NCBI GenBank assembly: GCA_964492545.1 | Contig: CAZBKO010000110.1 | Coordinates: forward strand, 1-6,912 | Source of the DNA: RGIG1934 sp964492545 | GTDB lineage: Bacteria; Bacillota; Clostridia; Lachnospirales; Lachnospiraceae | Direction: 5' to 3' | DNA length: 6,912 nucleotides | Shown here: positions 1 to 6,855 of the stretch, one piece after another | Layout: each line of letters begins with the position of its first letter | Position numbering within the stretch: position 1 is the first letter of the stretch | Notes under the pieces: model-generated | Told to the model about the DNA's origin: nothing | Database searches by the model: none | What the model saw: the letters and a program-made list of their open reading frames with translations, nothing else | Program-made: the position numbers and the translations under genes

Positions 1-67
1 GGATAAAAGTTGTAAATGTCAATATTAATTTGTATAAAAGTACGGAAACTCAAGACAGTAAATATTG

Positions 68-96
68 TTGCATATTATACTATTATCCGATATAAT
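68..96 (+). promoter_or_regulatory. Probable sigma-A promoter of the CapA-family gene
   Basis: A perfect -10 hexamer TATAAT lies at 91-96, with TTGCAT at 68-73 as a weak -35 (3 of 6 matches) and a 17-bp spacer. This would leave a leader of about 40 nt before the ATG at 145. A second, overlapping possibility is AAGACA at 52-57 with TATACT at 76-81 and an 18-bp spacer. I cannot tell which is used, or whether both are. No riboswitch-like or operator-like structure is evident in the leader. Confidence 0.5.
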
Positions 97-144
97 TTTC
101 GTATATTGTGTTCGTACATAGTTCAACAAATTTTGGAGGTTTAA

Positions 145-1305
145 ATGAAAAAAATACATTTTTTGCTTGCAGCTTTGACACTTGGTGCAATGCTATCCGG
201 TTGTTCCTCGAAATCCTATGATACTCCGGTTGTCCAGAGTGAGGCAGCAACAACAGCATCTACCACTACCACTGAAAAAGTAACCGATACTGTAACCACA
301 ACAACTGCGCCTGAAACAACTACAGAAGAACCTACAGAACCTGTAACTATTCCAAACGATGATCCTGTTACATTGGCATTTACAGGAGATGTATATTTTA
401 GCGATTCACTCTATGGTTATTACCAAAATGAGGGCACTGCCGGATTCTTATCAGATAAAGTTAGAGATACACTAACCAATGCCAGCCTGTATATAGCAGA
501 CCACGAATTTGTATGCAGTGATCGTGGTGAACTTGCAGAATATCAGATTTATACCTTTCGTGCACCAGCTAACCGCGAAGTTATTTTTAAAGAAATGGGA
601 GCAGATATTGTTACTCTTGCCAACAACCACACTCTTGACTATGGAGTGACAGCTCTTCAGGATACATTTGCTCTGTTAAATGATCTTGATATTGATTATG
701 TTGGAGCCGGAAATAATCTTGAGGAAGCACTTAAGCCTTCTGTTCATGAAATAAACGGCAAATCAATAGCTGTATTTGGTTCCACCAGATTTGTTCCTCA
801 GACATTTTGGTATGCAACAGAGACCAATCCCGGTCTGCTTACCACTTATGAATCAACAAAGTATTATCAAATAATATGTGACGCTATCACCGCTGCCAAA
901 TCACAATATGATTACGTTGCCATTTATGTTCACTTTGGTGACGAGAAATCAAATGTTGTTGCAGATTATCAGAAAACTGTTGCTCACGGATATATGGATG
1001 CCGGAGCCGACCTGGTTGTTGGCACTCATCCACATGTATTACAGGGCATTGAGTTCTATAATGGAAAGCCTATTGTATATAGCCTTGGAAATTTCCTATT
1101 CTCAAATTATCAGTCAGATACAGTTGTACTAAATGTCACAATTAATGATGATAATTCCAGCAGTGTGAATCTTCTTCCATGCAGTAGCTATGTATATAAG
1201 ACAACTGATGTAACCGGAGACGCAGCTCAAACACTTCTAAGCTACATAGAAAGTATCTCTTTCAATGTTAGTATTGATGATAATGGTAATGTTACCGAAA
1301 AATAG
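145..1305 (+). CDS. CapA-family (PGA_cap) lipoprotein, metallophosphatase fold
   Basis: This encodes a 386-residue lipoprotein. Residues 1-20 form a lipoprotein signal peptide ending in the lipobox LSGC, with Cys20 as the predicted lipidation site. Residues 33-70 are a Thr/Glu/Pro-rich, probably disordered spacer. The CapA domain runs from about 75 to 350 and shows the family's landmarks: FTGD (79-82), ANNHTLDYG (159-167), VHFGDE (262-267), GTHPHVLQG (293-301) and YSLGNFLFS (312-320). CapA/PgsA proteins take part in poly-gamma-glutamate capsule production or export in Bacillus, but stand-alone CapA lipoproteins are common in Clostridia and their substrate is unknown. No capB, capC or capD partner is visible, so a capsule role is not supported here and I give no gene symbol. 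The start is fixed by GGAGG at 135-139, 5 nt before the ATG. The gene is probably monocistronic, ending at the hairpin at 1313-1344. Confidence 0.93.
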   Translation: MKKIHFLLAALTLGAMLSGCSSKSYDTPVVQSEAATTASTTTTEKVTDTVTTTTAPETTTEEPTEPVTIPNDDPVTLAFTGDVYFSDSLYGYYQNEGTAGFLSDKVRDTLTNASLYIADHEFVCSDRGELAEYQIYTFRAPANREVIFKEMGADIVTLANNHTLDYGVTALQDTFALLNDLDIDYVGAGNNLEEALKPSVHEINGKSIAVFGSTRFVPQTFWYATETNPGLLTTYESTKYYQIICDAITAAKSQYDYVAIYVHFGDEKSNVVADYQKTVAHGYMDAGADLVVGTHPHVLQGIEFYNGKPIVYSLGNFLFSNYQSDTVVLNVTINDDNSSSVNLLPCSSYVYKTTDVTGDAAQTLLSYIESISFNVSIDDNGNVTEK

Positions 1306-1312
1306 TAAACGC

Positions 1313-1344
1313 AAAATCCAGACTACGCTAAAAGTCTGGATTTT
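1313..1344. terminator. Bidirectional intrinsic terminator between convergent genes
   Basis: A perfect 12-bp inverted repeat (AAAATCCAGACT / AGTCTGGATTTT) has an 8-nt loop (1325-1332) and is followed on the + strand by a T-rich tract. It starts 8 nt after the CapA-family stop codon and lies 7 nt beyond the stop of the minus-strand phosphoesterase gene. On the minus strand the arm ends in TTTT followed by GCGTTT, a poorer U-tract. It probably terminates both convergent transcripts, more efficiently on the + strand. Confidence 0.9.
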
Positions 1345-1351
1345 GTTATAT

Positions 1352-3232
1352 TTATTTATATGAAATTGGTTCAATATTATAGGCTCCATCTTCTTTTAGA
1401 TGTATGAGCGTTGCGCCTCTCTGGGAATCATGGTTTGCAATATTTCTGTATACAAAATAGTCAATTGATTTGGAGTACACAAGATCAATGCCATTATATT
1501 TCACACCCAGATAATTAATGTGATCGTGTCCACAAAATACGGCCTGCGTACTTTTCTTCTCAAGCATTGCATCAAAAAAGCCTGAATTAATTGCAGGACA
1601 ATGAACTGATTCTTCATTTTCTCCAAATAAATATTGTGTTGTTTCATCAGAATTCTCTAAGCTGGCAACAGCATCCTGATATTCCGGTAATGGAATATGT
1701 TGAAAAACAAATGACTTAATTATCTTTCCTTCCCTATCCTCATATTCATCAAGTACATTTTTGTACCAGTTAATCTGATCTTCATGCACCACATCATAGT
1801 CATTGATATTATTTTCATCAGCATAATCATTTGAATCAATCATAAATAAAAGTCTGTTCAGTGATTTGTCTCTGTTATGAACCTCAACATACTGATTGCT
1901 TCTTCCATAAATTGGAAGTTCAACATCTGAGTACATAACACTGCCACCATTTGAAATAATCTCTTTGAACACCTCGTTAAGTGTATCTGCTCTGTAGCTT
2001 GCAACTTTCTCAGTATCATGATTTCCATAAATATACACCCACTGAACTCCCATATTTTCCATAAAAGTGCAAAATGTTTTTAATGCACTTAAATTGTCGT
2101 TATTCAATGTTCTAAGCGGAATTGGATAAATTGTATCGCCTGTCAGAACAACCATATCAGGCGATGTCTGTTTTATCAAATCATAACATGCTTTAATTGC
2201 TTTTTTATCTGAAAAATACGTTGTAATCTCACCGCCAAAGTGAATGTCTGTGAGCTGAAGAATCTTGAATTCATCAGACACAAAATCAATGGAATATACA
2301 CCTGTATCTGAATCATATTTTACTGTATCATTCTTCTGAAAATCGCTATAATTCAAAGAATTAATGTATTCCTTAATATACTTTCCATTTGAGTTAACAC
2401 CATTTAGCAAAAGATTAGATATAATCATTATAACAATCCCGATAACACCAAGCCTGACTGTTATTCCGCTGACTGAAAACGAAATTAAACGTGCAGATTT
2501 TCTAAAGTAAAGTCCACATATCGCTAATAGCAGCATTGCGAATATTATAAGTAAAGGAAAATAAGTAATCCAATTTTTGAAGTTGTAGCTAAGCCCCACA
2601 TAGCTTCCAAGCATTGCCACGGCAGCCATTCCATATACTACAGCACCTACAATATTGATGTGATATATCGAATCCTCTGACTTATTCTCATCTGTAAATA
2701 CAACCTCTTCATTCTCACAAATCTGTATAAGCCTGCGCATAAATATGGCATTACCTACAAGAATGAATGCTCCTCCACCGCCTATTAGCAATTCTGTCAC
2801 AAGAAATGGTACCGGATTGGAAAGTCTAATGAAATGTGGTGATACAACGCTGAATATAAACGCTGATATTATAAAAATACTTCCTACAAAATTTCCGATA
2901 TTCTTGTTTCGCTTTTTTCTTTTTACCAGGTCATCTAATTCTTTTCGAATACGTTTTGAAACAGCATATTTGTCTTTTCTCTTCTTGAATATCTTCACGC
3001 CAAACAAAATGGCGCACAGTGCTGCCACACCTGATAAACATATCAGAAATATTATTATACTGTCTGTCGATGATGCTACGGATTTTATGTCTTTCTTATA
3101 TGCATAATTGTATGTAATTCTAAACATCAGTGCCGTAACAAGTAATGCCACCATAATACCAGCACAATTTGAGTAATCTAAGACCTGATTTATTCTTTTT
3201 CGAATTTGTTCCCCTATATGCTCGCTCTTCAT
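1352..3232 (-). CDS. Seven-TM membrane-anchored calcineurin-like phosphoesterase
   Basis: This 626-residue protein has two halves. The N-terminal half holds about seven hydrophobic segments (roughly 24-43, 57-79, 112-131, 142-164, 192-213, 221-242, 259-279). The very basic loop 80-111 and the basic stretches near 165 and 244 should be cytoplasmic, which puts the C-terminal half outside the membrane. Residues 321-615 are a metallophosphoesterase domain with the metal-site motifs intact: DIH (Asp329, His331), GD (365-366), GNHD (403-406), His512 and GHDH (568-571). MIDSNDY (464-470) and HIPLPEY (512-518) recall the DCR2/PAP29-like branch rather than bacterial nucleases. The substrate is unknown. 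The TM half matches no family I recognise. The ATG at 3230-3232 follows AAGGAAAGG (3240-3248) by 7 nt. The gene lies 24 bp after the Cys-rich gene at 3257-3691 and is probably in an operon with it. Confidence 0.9.
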   Translation of the reverse strand: MKSEHIGEQIRKRINQVLDYSNCAGIMVALLVTALMFRITYNYAYKKDIKSVASSTDSIIIFLICLSGVAALCAILFGVKIFKKRKDKYAVSKRIRKELDDLVKRKKRNKNIGNFVGSIFIISAFIFSVVSPHFIRLSNPVPFLVTELLIGGGGAFILVGNAIFMRRLIQICENEEVVFTDENKSEDSIYHINIVGAVVYGMAAVAMLGSYVGLSYNFKNWITYFPLLIIFAMLLLAICGLYFRKSARLISFSVSGITVRLGVIGIVIMIISNLLLNGVNSNGKYIKEYINSLNYSDFQKNDTVKYDSDTGVYSIDFVSDEFKILQLTDIHFGGEITTYFSDKKAIKACYDLIKQTSPDMVVLTGDTIYPIPLRTLNNDNLSALKTFCTFMENMGVQWVYIYGNHDTEKVASYRADTLNEVFKEIISNGGSVMYSDVELPIYGRSNQYVEVHNRDKSLNRLLFMIDSNDYADENNINDYDVVHEDQINWYKNVLDEYEDREGKIIKSFVFQHIPLPEYQDAVASLENSDETTQYLFGENEESVHCPAINSGFFDAMLEKKSTQAVFCGHDHINYLGVKYNGIDLVYSKSIDYFVYRNIANHDSQRGATLIHLKEDGAYNIEPISYK

Positions 3233-3256
3233 TGGTTTGCCTTTCCTTGTATGTAA

Positions 3257-3691
3257 TTATCTTCTCTTATATTCTACAATCTGTGGATTACTTCCATCGC
3301 ATCCATATTCGCATACCAAAATGTACTTATCATCGCACGATACGCCCAAGCATCTGTCACTTCCAGGTATTTCTATCTGATTTCCCCAATAAATATTGTT
3401 ATCTTCTAAAAGCTTAACCTTCTGTCCGTTTGGTAACTCATATTCCATGTTTACAAAAAATCCATTGAGCAGATTAAGATCACTTACCTTCAAGTTCTCG
3501 ATATTTAATGCATTAATTTCATTTATAAGTGTATTCTTAAGCTCATGGAATTTATCAAAACCACCTTGCTTTACACATTCTGCTGCTACGCATCTTCCTC
3601 CAAAAGGATGTCCCTGGGTCTTAGTGCATCCTCCACATTCATTGAGCTTTGGACATTCACTGCAGCAATCTACTCCACATATTGATTCCAT
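3257..3691 (-). CDS. Cys-rich DUF3795-like small protein
   Basis: This predicted soluble protein has 144 residues and no signal peptide or membrane segment. It carries 12 cysteines. Eight are N-terminal (5, 9, 10, 13, 19, 22, 34, 39), within CGVDCCSECP and ECGGC motifs that resemble DUF3795 proteins. Four are C-terminal (104, 109, 117, 121). The arrangement suggests bound zinc or an iron-sulfur cluster; this is inference, and the family's function is unknown to me. I chose the ATG at 3689-3691 because GGAGG at 3700-3704 lies 8 nt upstream. An in-frame GTG at 3704-3706 would give 149 residues but overlaps that Shine-Dalgarno sequence, so it is unlikely. The gene is first in a probable two-gene operon with the membrane phosphoesterase. 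The middle (about 43-75) is a charged helical linker, and 76-141 looks like a small beta-rich domain. Confidence 0.8.
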   Translation of the reverse strand: MESICGVDCCSECPKLNECGGCTKTQGHPFGGRCVAAECVKQGGFDKFHELKNTLINEINALNIENLKVSDLNLLNGFFVNMEYELPNGQKVKLLEDNNIYWGNQIEIPGSDRCLGVSCDDKYILVCEYGCDGSNPQIVEYKRR

Positions 3692-3699
3692 AAATAATA

Positions 3700-3704
3700 C
3701 CTCC
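3700..3704 (-). promoter_or_regulatory. Shine-Dalgarno site that fixes the start of the Cys-rich gene
   Basis: GGAGG on the minus strand sits 8 nt before the ATG at 3689-3691, an ideal spacing. The alternative in-frame GTG codon (3704-3706) shares its last G with this element and has no comparable ribosome binding site of its own. This argues for the 144-residue product. Confidence 0.85.
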
Positions 3705-3726
3705 ACGTTCTATAAATTTTATATTT

Positions 3727-3755
3727 ATTATAGCACAAAAAAGAGTTTATGTAAC
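3727..3755 (-). promoter_or_regulatory. Extended -10 promoter of the Cys-rich/phosphoesterase operon
   Basis: On the minus strand, TATAAT at 3727-3732 is preceded by TG one base upstream (TGCTATAAT, an extended -10). GTTACA at 3750-3755 is a 4-of-6 match to the -35 with a 17-bp spacer. Transcription would start near 3720, giving a leader of about 30 nt before the ATG at 3691. The -35 begins only 2 bp beyond the terminator hairpin of the upstream gene, so the operon appears to have its own promoter, insulated from that gene. Confidence 0.72.
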
Positions 3756-3757
3756 AG

Positions 3758-3794
3758 AAAAAGACCTTTCAGGTGGTGTCTGAAAGGTCTTTTT
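3758..3794 (-). terminator. Intrinsic terminator of the large surface-protein gene
   Basis: A perfect 15-bp inverted repeat (AAAAAGACCTTTCAG at 3758-3772, CTGAAAGGTCTTTTT at 3780-3794) encloses a 7-nt loop. It lies 5 nt downstream of the stop codon of the 999-residue protein. On the minus strand the arm ends in five T residues, then C and T-rich sequence. The opposite strand has a run of seven T (3790-3796), so it could also stop transcription from the other side, though no + strand gene needs it. Confidence 0.9.
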
Positions 3795-3799
3795 TTACA

Positions 3800-6799
3800 T
3801 TATTTTGTTATTTTTATTTTCCTATAGCTTGAATATTGTCCATAAACTTTAGCACCTGTTGAATCAATTTTATATGCCCTAACTCTGACATAATATACTG
3901 TTTTTAACTTGAGAGATTTAATAGTAATTGTTTTTGATGTAGTACTAATCTTCTTTGTTGTCCTAGCTGTAAAATTAGATGTTGTTGAATATGAAATTTC
4001 ATATCCTTTAGCTTGTGATACTGCACTAATCTTAATTTTCATTTTTTTTGAACGCACAGCTGATACACTTTGAACTTTTCCTTTACCTACATTTACAGGT
4101 ATCCATTTTGCATATATTCTCTTGTTTCCTATATTTCCATGCGTGATACCATTAATCTTATTAGTTAAAGATGCATTAGTATACCAACCACCAAATACAT
4201 ATTTTTTTCGTTTAGGCACCTTAAATGTTATATTGCTGCTTTCAATACTATATGTTTTTGGATTTAAATATGAATTGCTACCACCATTTAAATTGTAAGA
4301 TATTGTGTAATTAATCTTTTTCCATCTGGCATAAATTATTGAGTCACCTGCATGATGATAAACTGTTGATGCTGTAACTTTATATCCACCTGCACTTGCG
4401 CTATACCAGCCAGCAAAAGTATATCCTTTTCTTGTTGGTGTTGGTAATGTACCATATTTGTTTTCATAAAACACCATCATAGTATCTGAAAATCCACCAA
4501 TGCTTCCACCATTTGCATTAAATGATACATAATATTTTGGATTAACTGTAACTGTACATTTAGCACTTATTTTCCCTACTGTTGCCGTGATAGTTGCTGT
4601 ACCTGCTGAAATTGCATTTATTTTTCCTGTACTGCTAACTGATACAATACTTGAATTAGATGATTTCCACTTAATTATCTTACTATCTGTAGTATCAATA
4701 GGATTATAATTAACCTTTAAGGTATCACTATATCCTTGATTTAATTTAATTGATGTTTTATTTAGTGTTATACTTTTCAAAGGAGATACTACAACTACAG
4801 TAACTGCAAATGATACATCATCATTAATTAAAGATGTTGCTGTAATAATGGCTGTTCCATTATTATATGCTGTAATAGTTCCGTCAGAATCAACGTCTGC
4901 TATTTCAGGTGCTGAAGATTCCCATATCAACCCCTTATCATCCGTTGTGTCTTCTGGTATATAGCTTACATCCAACGGGTATGTTGTATGATTATTCATT
5001 TTAATCATAACATCCTCAATCATTATTCCTTCAAGTGGTATCTCTACTGTTACACTACAGGTTGAACTTCTCATACCACAAAGTGCAGTAATCACAGTAT
5101 TTCCGGCGCTTTTAGCTATTAAATGACCCTTAGTATCTATCGTTGCAACTGCTTCATTGGATGATGACCATATTATTCTATCCGTTGTATCACTTGGCAA
5201 AACCGTGGATACAAAATCGTACTCTTCTTCTGGTTGAATGCTAAGAGTATTCTGTATATTAACACTTGTTGCCCTGATGATTGGTTTATATTGTACATCA
5301 ATATTTACCTTTTTAGCAGGCATACTAAATAACCATTTATTATCTCTTATCCATCGTATATCACATTCTGTTGTTATATCATTTAATTCACCATCATAAA
5401 TGGTTATATTTGTAGAAGTATATTTACTTATAGTGTCTATATTTATTTCTATATCCTCACCTGCAATTGAATATGGTACATCTACCGATGCTGCTCCATA
5501 TTCCGATTCTTCAAACTCTATATCATATCTATTTTCATCTTCTATAAATACCGGATATCCATTTTGATAATTCAAAGAGGTATTTATCTTATAATAATCA
5601 AATCCACCATTTAATACATTGATTTTTGAATTAACAGTATCTATATCCATACCCGAAAAATTAAAACTATAACTACTAGCACTGGAACTAGGAGAGATTT
5701 TAGTTGTATTACCAGCATAATAACAGCTCATGTATTCATTATTATAACAATCTATTCCACAACAATTCTTTCCTGACAGATTACAAATAGCATAGCACCT
5801 TGTTGCATTTATATTCTTTCCAATCCCTGATACATCTGAATTGCCATTTATATTTCCTAAATTCCTACAATTCTCAATACTTGCACCATTTCCATTACCT
5901 ACGATGCCTCCAACTGTACCTGCCGATGAAGATATGTTTCCATAGTTACTGCAATTTGAAATTGTATACGTAGGCAATGTCGCCGAACTACTTGATGCAA
6001 TTCCACCAGTCGACTGCGTCCCTCCATATATGTCACCATAGTTATTGCATTTATTAATTTTTCCACTATTGTAATACGCAATTCCTCCAACACAGCTCTG
6101 TCCATTTATCTCTCCATAATTATTGCAACATTCAACAGTATTTCTATTATCTTTGCACATACTGCCTGTTAAATTTCCCAATATTTTTCCATAGCTATTG
6201 CATCTTGAAATCGTACCATCATTCCATTCAACAAATTGACAATTTGTGTAATTATTAATGTTCATTAATAATCCTTTATTTGAGCTACATATAGAATAAT
6301 CAGATGTAACATAACCCTTTATGCTAAAATTTTTTAGGTAATATCCCGAAGCAATACTGCTTACCAAACCTCCATCATAGCCATTAGAGCCGGCATCATT
6401 ATAAAATCCTGATATTATATATCCTTTTCCATCAAAATAACTTTTAAAATCGTTATAAGCTCTATGTACAACATTAAACCAGTTCATTCCACCCCATACA
6501 GGATTGCTTTCCGAATCTTCAATAATTTTTCCACCCAGGTCTATATCATTGGCCAACTCATAATATTTACCTATGGTATCAGAAGCAACCATACCTGCAA
6601 ACTGTTCTGGTGTTTCAATTATGTACGGATTCGTAGCTGTACCATCACCGCTGCTATACTCTGTAGAAATTGTTCCATCCCATGACTTTGTACTTGCTAT
6701 AAGCTTATCCGATTCACTAGTAAATATTTGAAAAAATAAAATCACTGCAAATGTTAACAAGCCTATAGATGTTCTTATAAATCTGTTTTTTCTCATCAT
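3800..6799 (-). CDS. Large secreted modular surface protein (GLUG-like, Big_2, InlB B-repeats, FN3)
   Basis: This 999-residue secreted protein is probably an adhesin or matrix protein. It starts with a signal peptide (basic 3-9, hydrophobic 11-26; cleavage site unclear). Residues 45-90 carry the SGDGTATNPY and NDIDLGG signature that commonly opens GLUG-type proteins. Residues 185-355 hold degenerate repeats of the form C-x-N-Y-G-x-I, about 24-32 residues apart, suggesting a right-handed beta-helix. About 415-495 resembles a divergent InlB B-repeat. Three Big_2 Ig-like domains follow (about 500-577, 580-662, 664-743), with WSSSNEAVATID-type cores. Two InlB/Flg_new repeats (748-816, 821-889) contain GYTFAGWY and YVFGGWY. 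A Lys-rich FN3-like domain (897-999) ends the protein. There is no LPXTG motif, C-terminal membrane segment or SLH domain. AGGAAGG at 6808-6814 precedes two tandem ATG codons; I chose the first (8 nt spacing). No enzymatic motif is seen. Confidence 0.9.
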   Translation of the reverse strand: MMRKNRFIRTSIGLLTFAVILFFQIFTSESDKLIASTKSWDGTISTEYSSGDGTATNPYIIETPEQFAGMVASDTIGKYYELANDIDLGGKIIEDSESNPVWGGMNWFNVVHRAYNDFKSYFDGKGYIISGFYNDAGSNGYDGGLVSSIASGYYLKNFSIKGYVTSDYSICSSNKGLLMNINNYTNCQFVEWNDGTISRCNSYGKILGNLTGSMCKDNRNTVECCNNYGEINGQSCVGGIAYYNSGKINKCNNYGDIYGGTQSTGGIASSSSATLPTYTISNCSNYGNISSSAGTVGGIVGNGNGASIENCRNLGNINGNSDVSGIGKNINATRCYAICNLSGKNCCGIDCYNNEYMSCYYAGNTTKISPSSSASSYSFNFSGMDIDTVNSKINVLNGGFDYYKINTSLNYQNGYPVFIEDENRYDIEFEESEYGAASVDVPYSIAGEDIEINIDTISKYTSTNITIYDGELNDITTECDIRWIRDNKWLFSMPAKKVNIDVQYKPIIRATSVNIQNTLSIQPEEEYDFVSTVLPSDTTDRIIWSSSNEAVATIDTKGHLIAKSAGNTVITALCGMRSSTCSVTVEIPLEGIMIEDVMIKMNNHTTYPLDVSYIPEDTTDDKGLIWESSAPEIADVDSDGTITAYNNGTAIITATSLINDDVSFAVTVVVVSPLKSITLNKTSIKLNQGYSDTLKVNYNPIDTTDSKIIKWKSSNSSIVSVSSTGKINAISAGTATITATVGKISAKCTVTVNPKYYVSFNANGGSIGGFSDTMMVFYENKYGTLPTPTRKGYTFAGWYSASAGGYKVTASTVYHHAGDSIIYARWKKINYTISYNLNGGSNSYLNPKTYSIESSNITFKVPKRKKYVFGGWYTNASLTNKINGITHGNIGNKRIYAKWIPVNVGKGKVQSVSAVRSKKMKIKISAVSQAKGYEISYSTTSNFTARTTKKISTTSKTITIKSLKLKTVYYVRVRAYKIDSTGAKVYGQYSSYRKIKITK

Positions 6800-6807
6800 T
6801 TCATCTT

Positions 6808-6814
6808 CCTTCCT
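6808..6814 (-). promoter_or_regulatory. Ribosome binding site of the large surface-protein gene
   Basis: AGGAAGG on the minus strand lies 8 nt before the ATG at 6797-6799 and 11 nt before a second, adjacent ATG at 6794-6796. The spacing favours the first ATG, but the two products differ by only one Met. I find no convincing promoter between here and the window edge, so the gene may read through from the upstream gene or use a promoter outside the window. Confidence 0.75.
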
Positions 6815-6819
6815 ATTCT

Positions 6820-6855
6820 GTCAAGCCTAAATTTATTGATTTTACTGGCTTTGAC
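6820..6855. repeat. Imperfect inverted repeat upstream of the surface-protein gene
   Basis: GTCAAGCC at 6820-6827 and GGCTTTGAC at 6847-6855 are inverted repeats that pair over 8 bp with one bulged base, separated by 19 AT-rich nt. It lies just before the ribosome binding site and overlaps the stop of the possible upstream gene. The long loop and missing T-tract make it a poor terminator. It could be an operator or a leader hairpin, or chance. Confidence 0.35.

Noticed and set aside
1..95. + strand frame open from the window edge to a TAA at 93-95, possible tail of an upstream gene
   Set aside because: The 30-codon product is Tyr/Cys-rich and unconvincing, and the frame runs through both candidate promoters; it cannot be told from chance in AT-rich DNA.
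878..1132. 84-codon open frame on the + strand inside the CapA-family gene
   Set aside because: It is an out-of-frame shadow of a gene with clear domain motifs, and its own product has no recognisable features.
2745..3107. 120-codon open frame antisense to the membrane phosphoesterase
   Set aside because: It lies opposite the TM-encoding part of a well-supported gene, and its product looks like an antisense translation.
3169..3417. 82-codon + strand frame spanning the junction of the two minus-strand operon genes
   Set aside because: It is antisense to two supported genes and its product has no coherent domain.
3396..3827. 143-codon + strand frame opposite the Cys-rich gene and through the terminator
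   Set aside because: It reads through the hairpin and the promoter of the minus-strand operon; the minus-strand gene has the ordered Cys motifs and ribosome binding site.
4042..4049. Run of eight T (A8 on the coding strand) in the large surface-protein gene, as a phase-variation tract
   Set aside because: It encodes Lys-rich sequence at the start of the FN3-like domain, and runs of this length are common in AT-rich genomes; slippage is not supported by one sequence.
5899..6105. 68-codon minus-strand frame within the large surface-protein gene
   Set aside because: It is a different frame of the repeat region and arises from the repeats.
6464..6685. 73-codon + strand frame opposite the N-terminal part of the large surface-protein gene
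   Set aside because: It is antisense to the signature start of a GLUG-type protein and shows no domain.
6797..6804. Two-codon minus-strand ATG AAA TGA overlapping the start of the large surface-protein gene
   Set aside because: It is too short to be coding and most likely a by-product of the AT-rich spacer; translational coupling cannot be argued from it.
6819..6824. Perfect TTGACA on the minus strand as a -35 for the large surface-protein gene
   Set aside because: A -10 at proper spacing would fall on the start codons, and no TATAAT-like hexamer is there.
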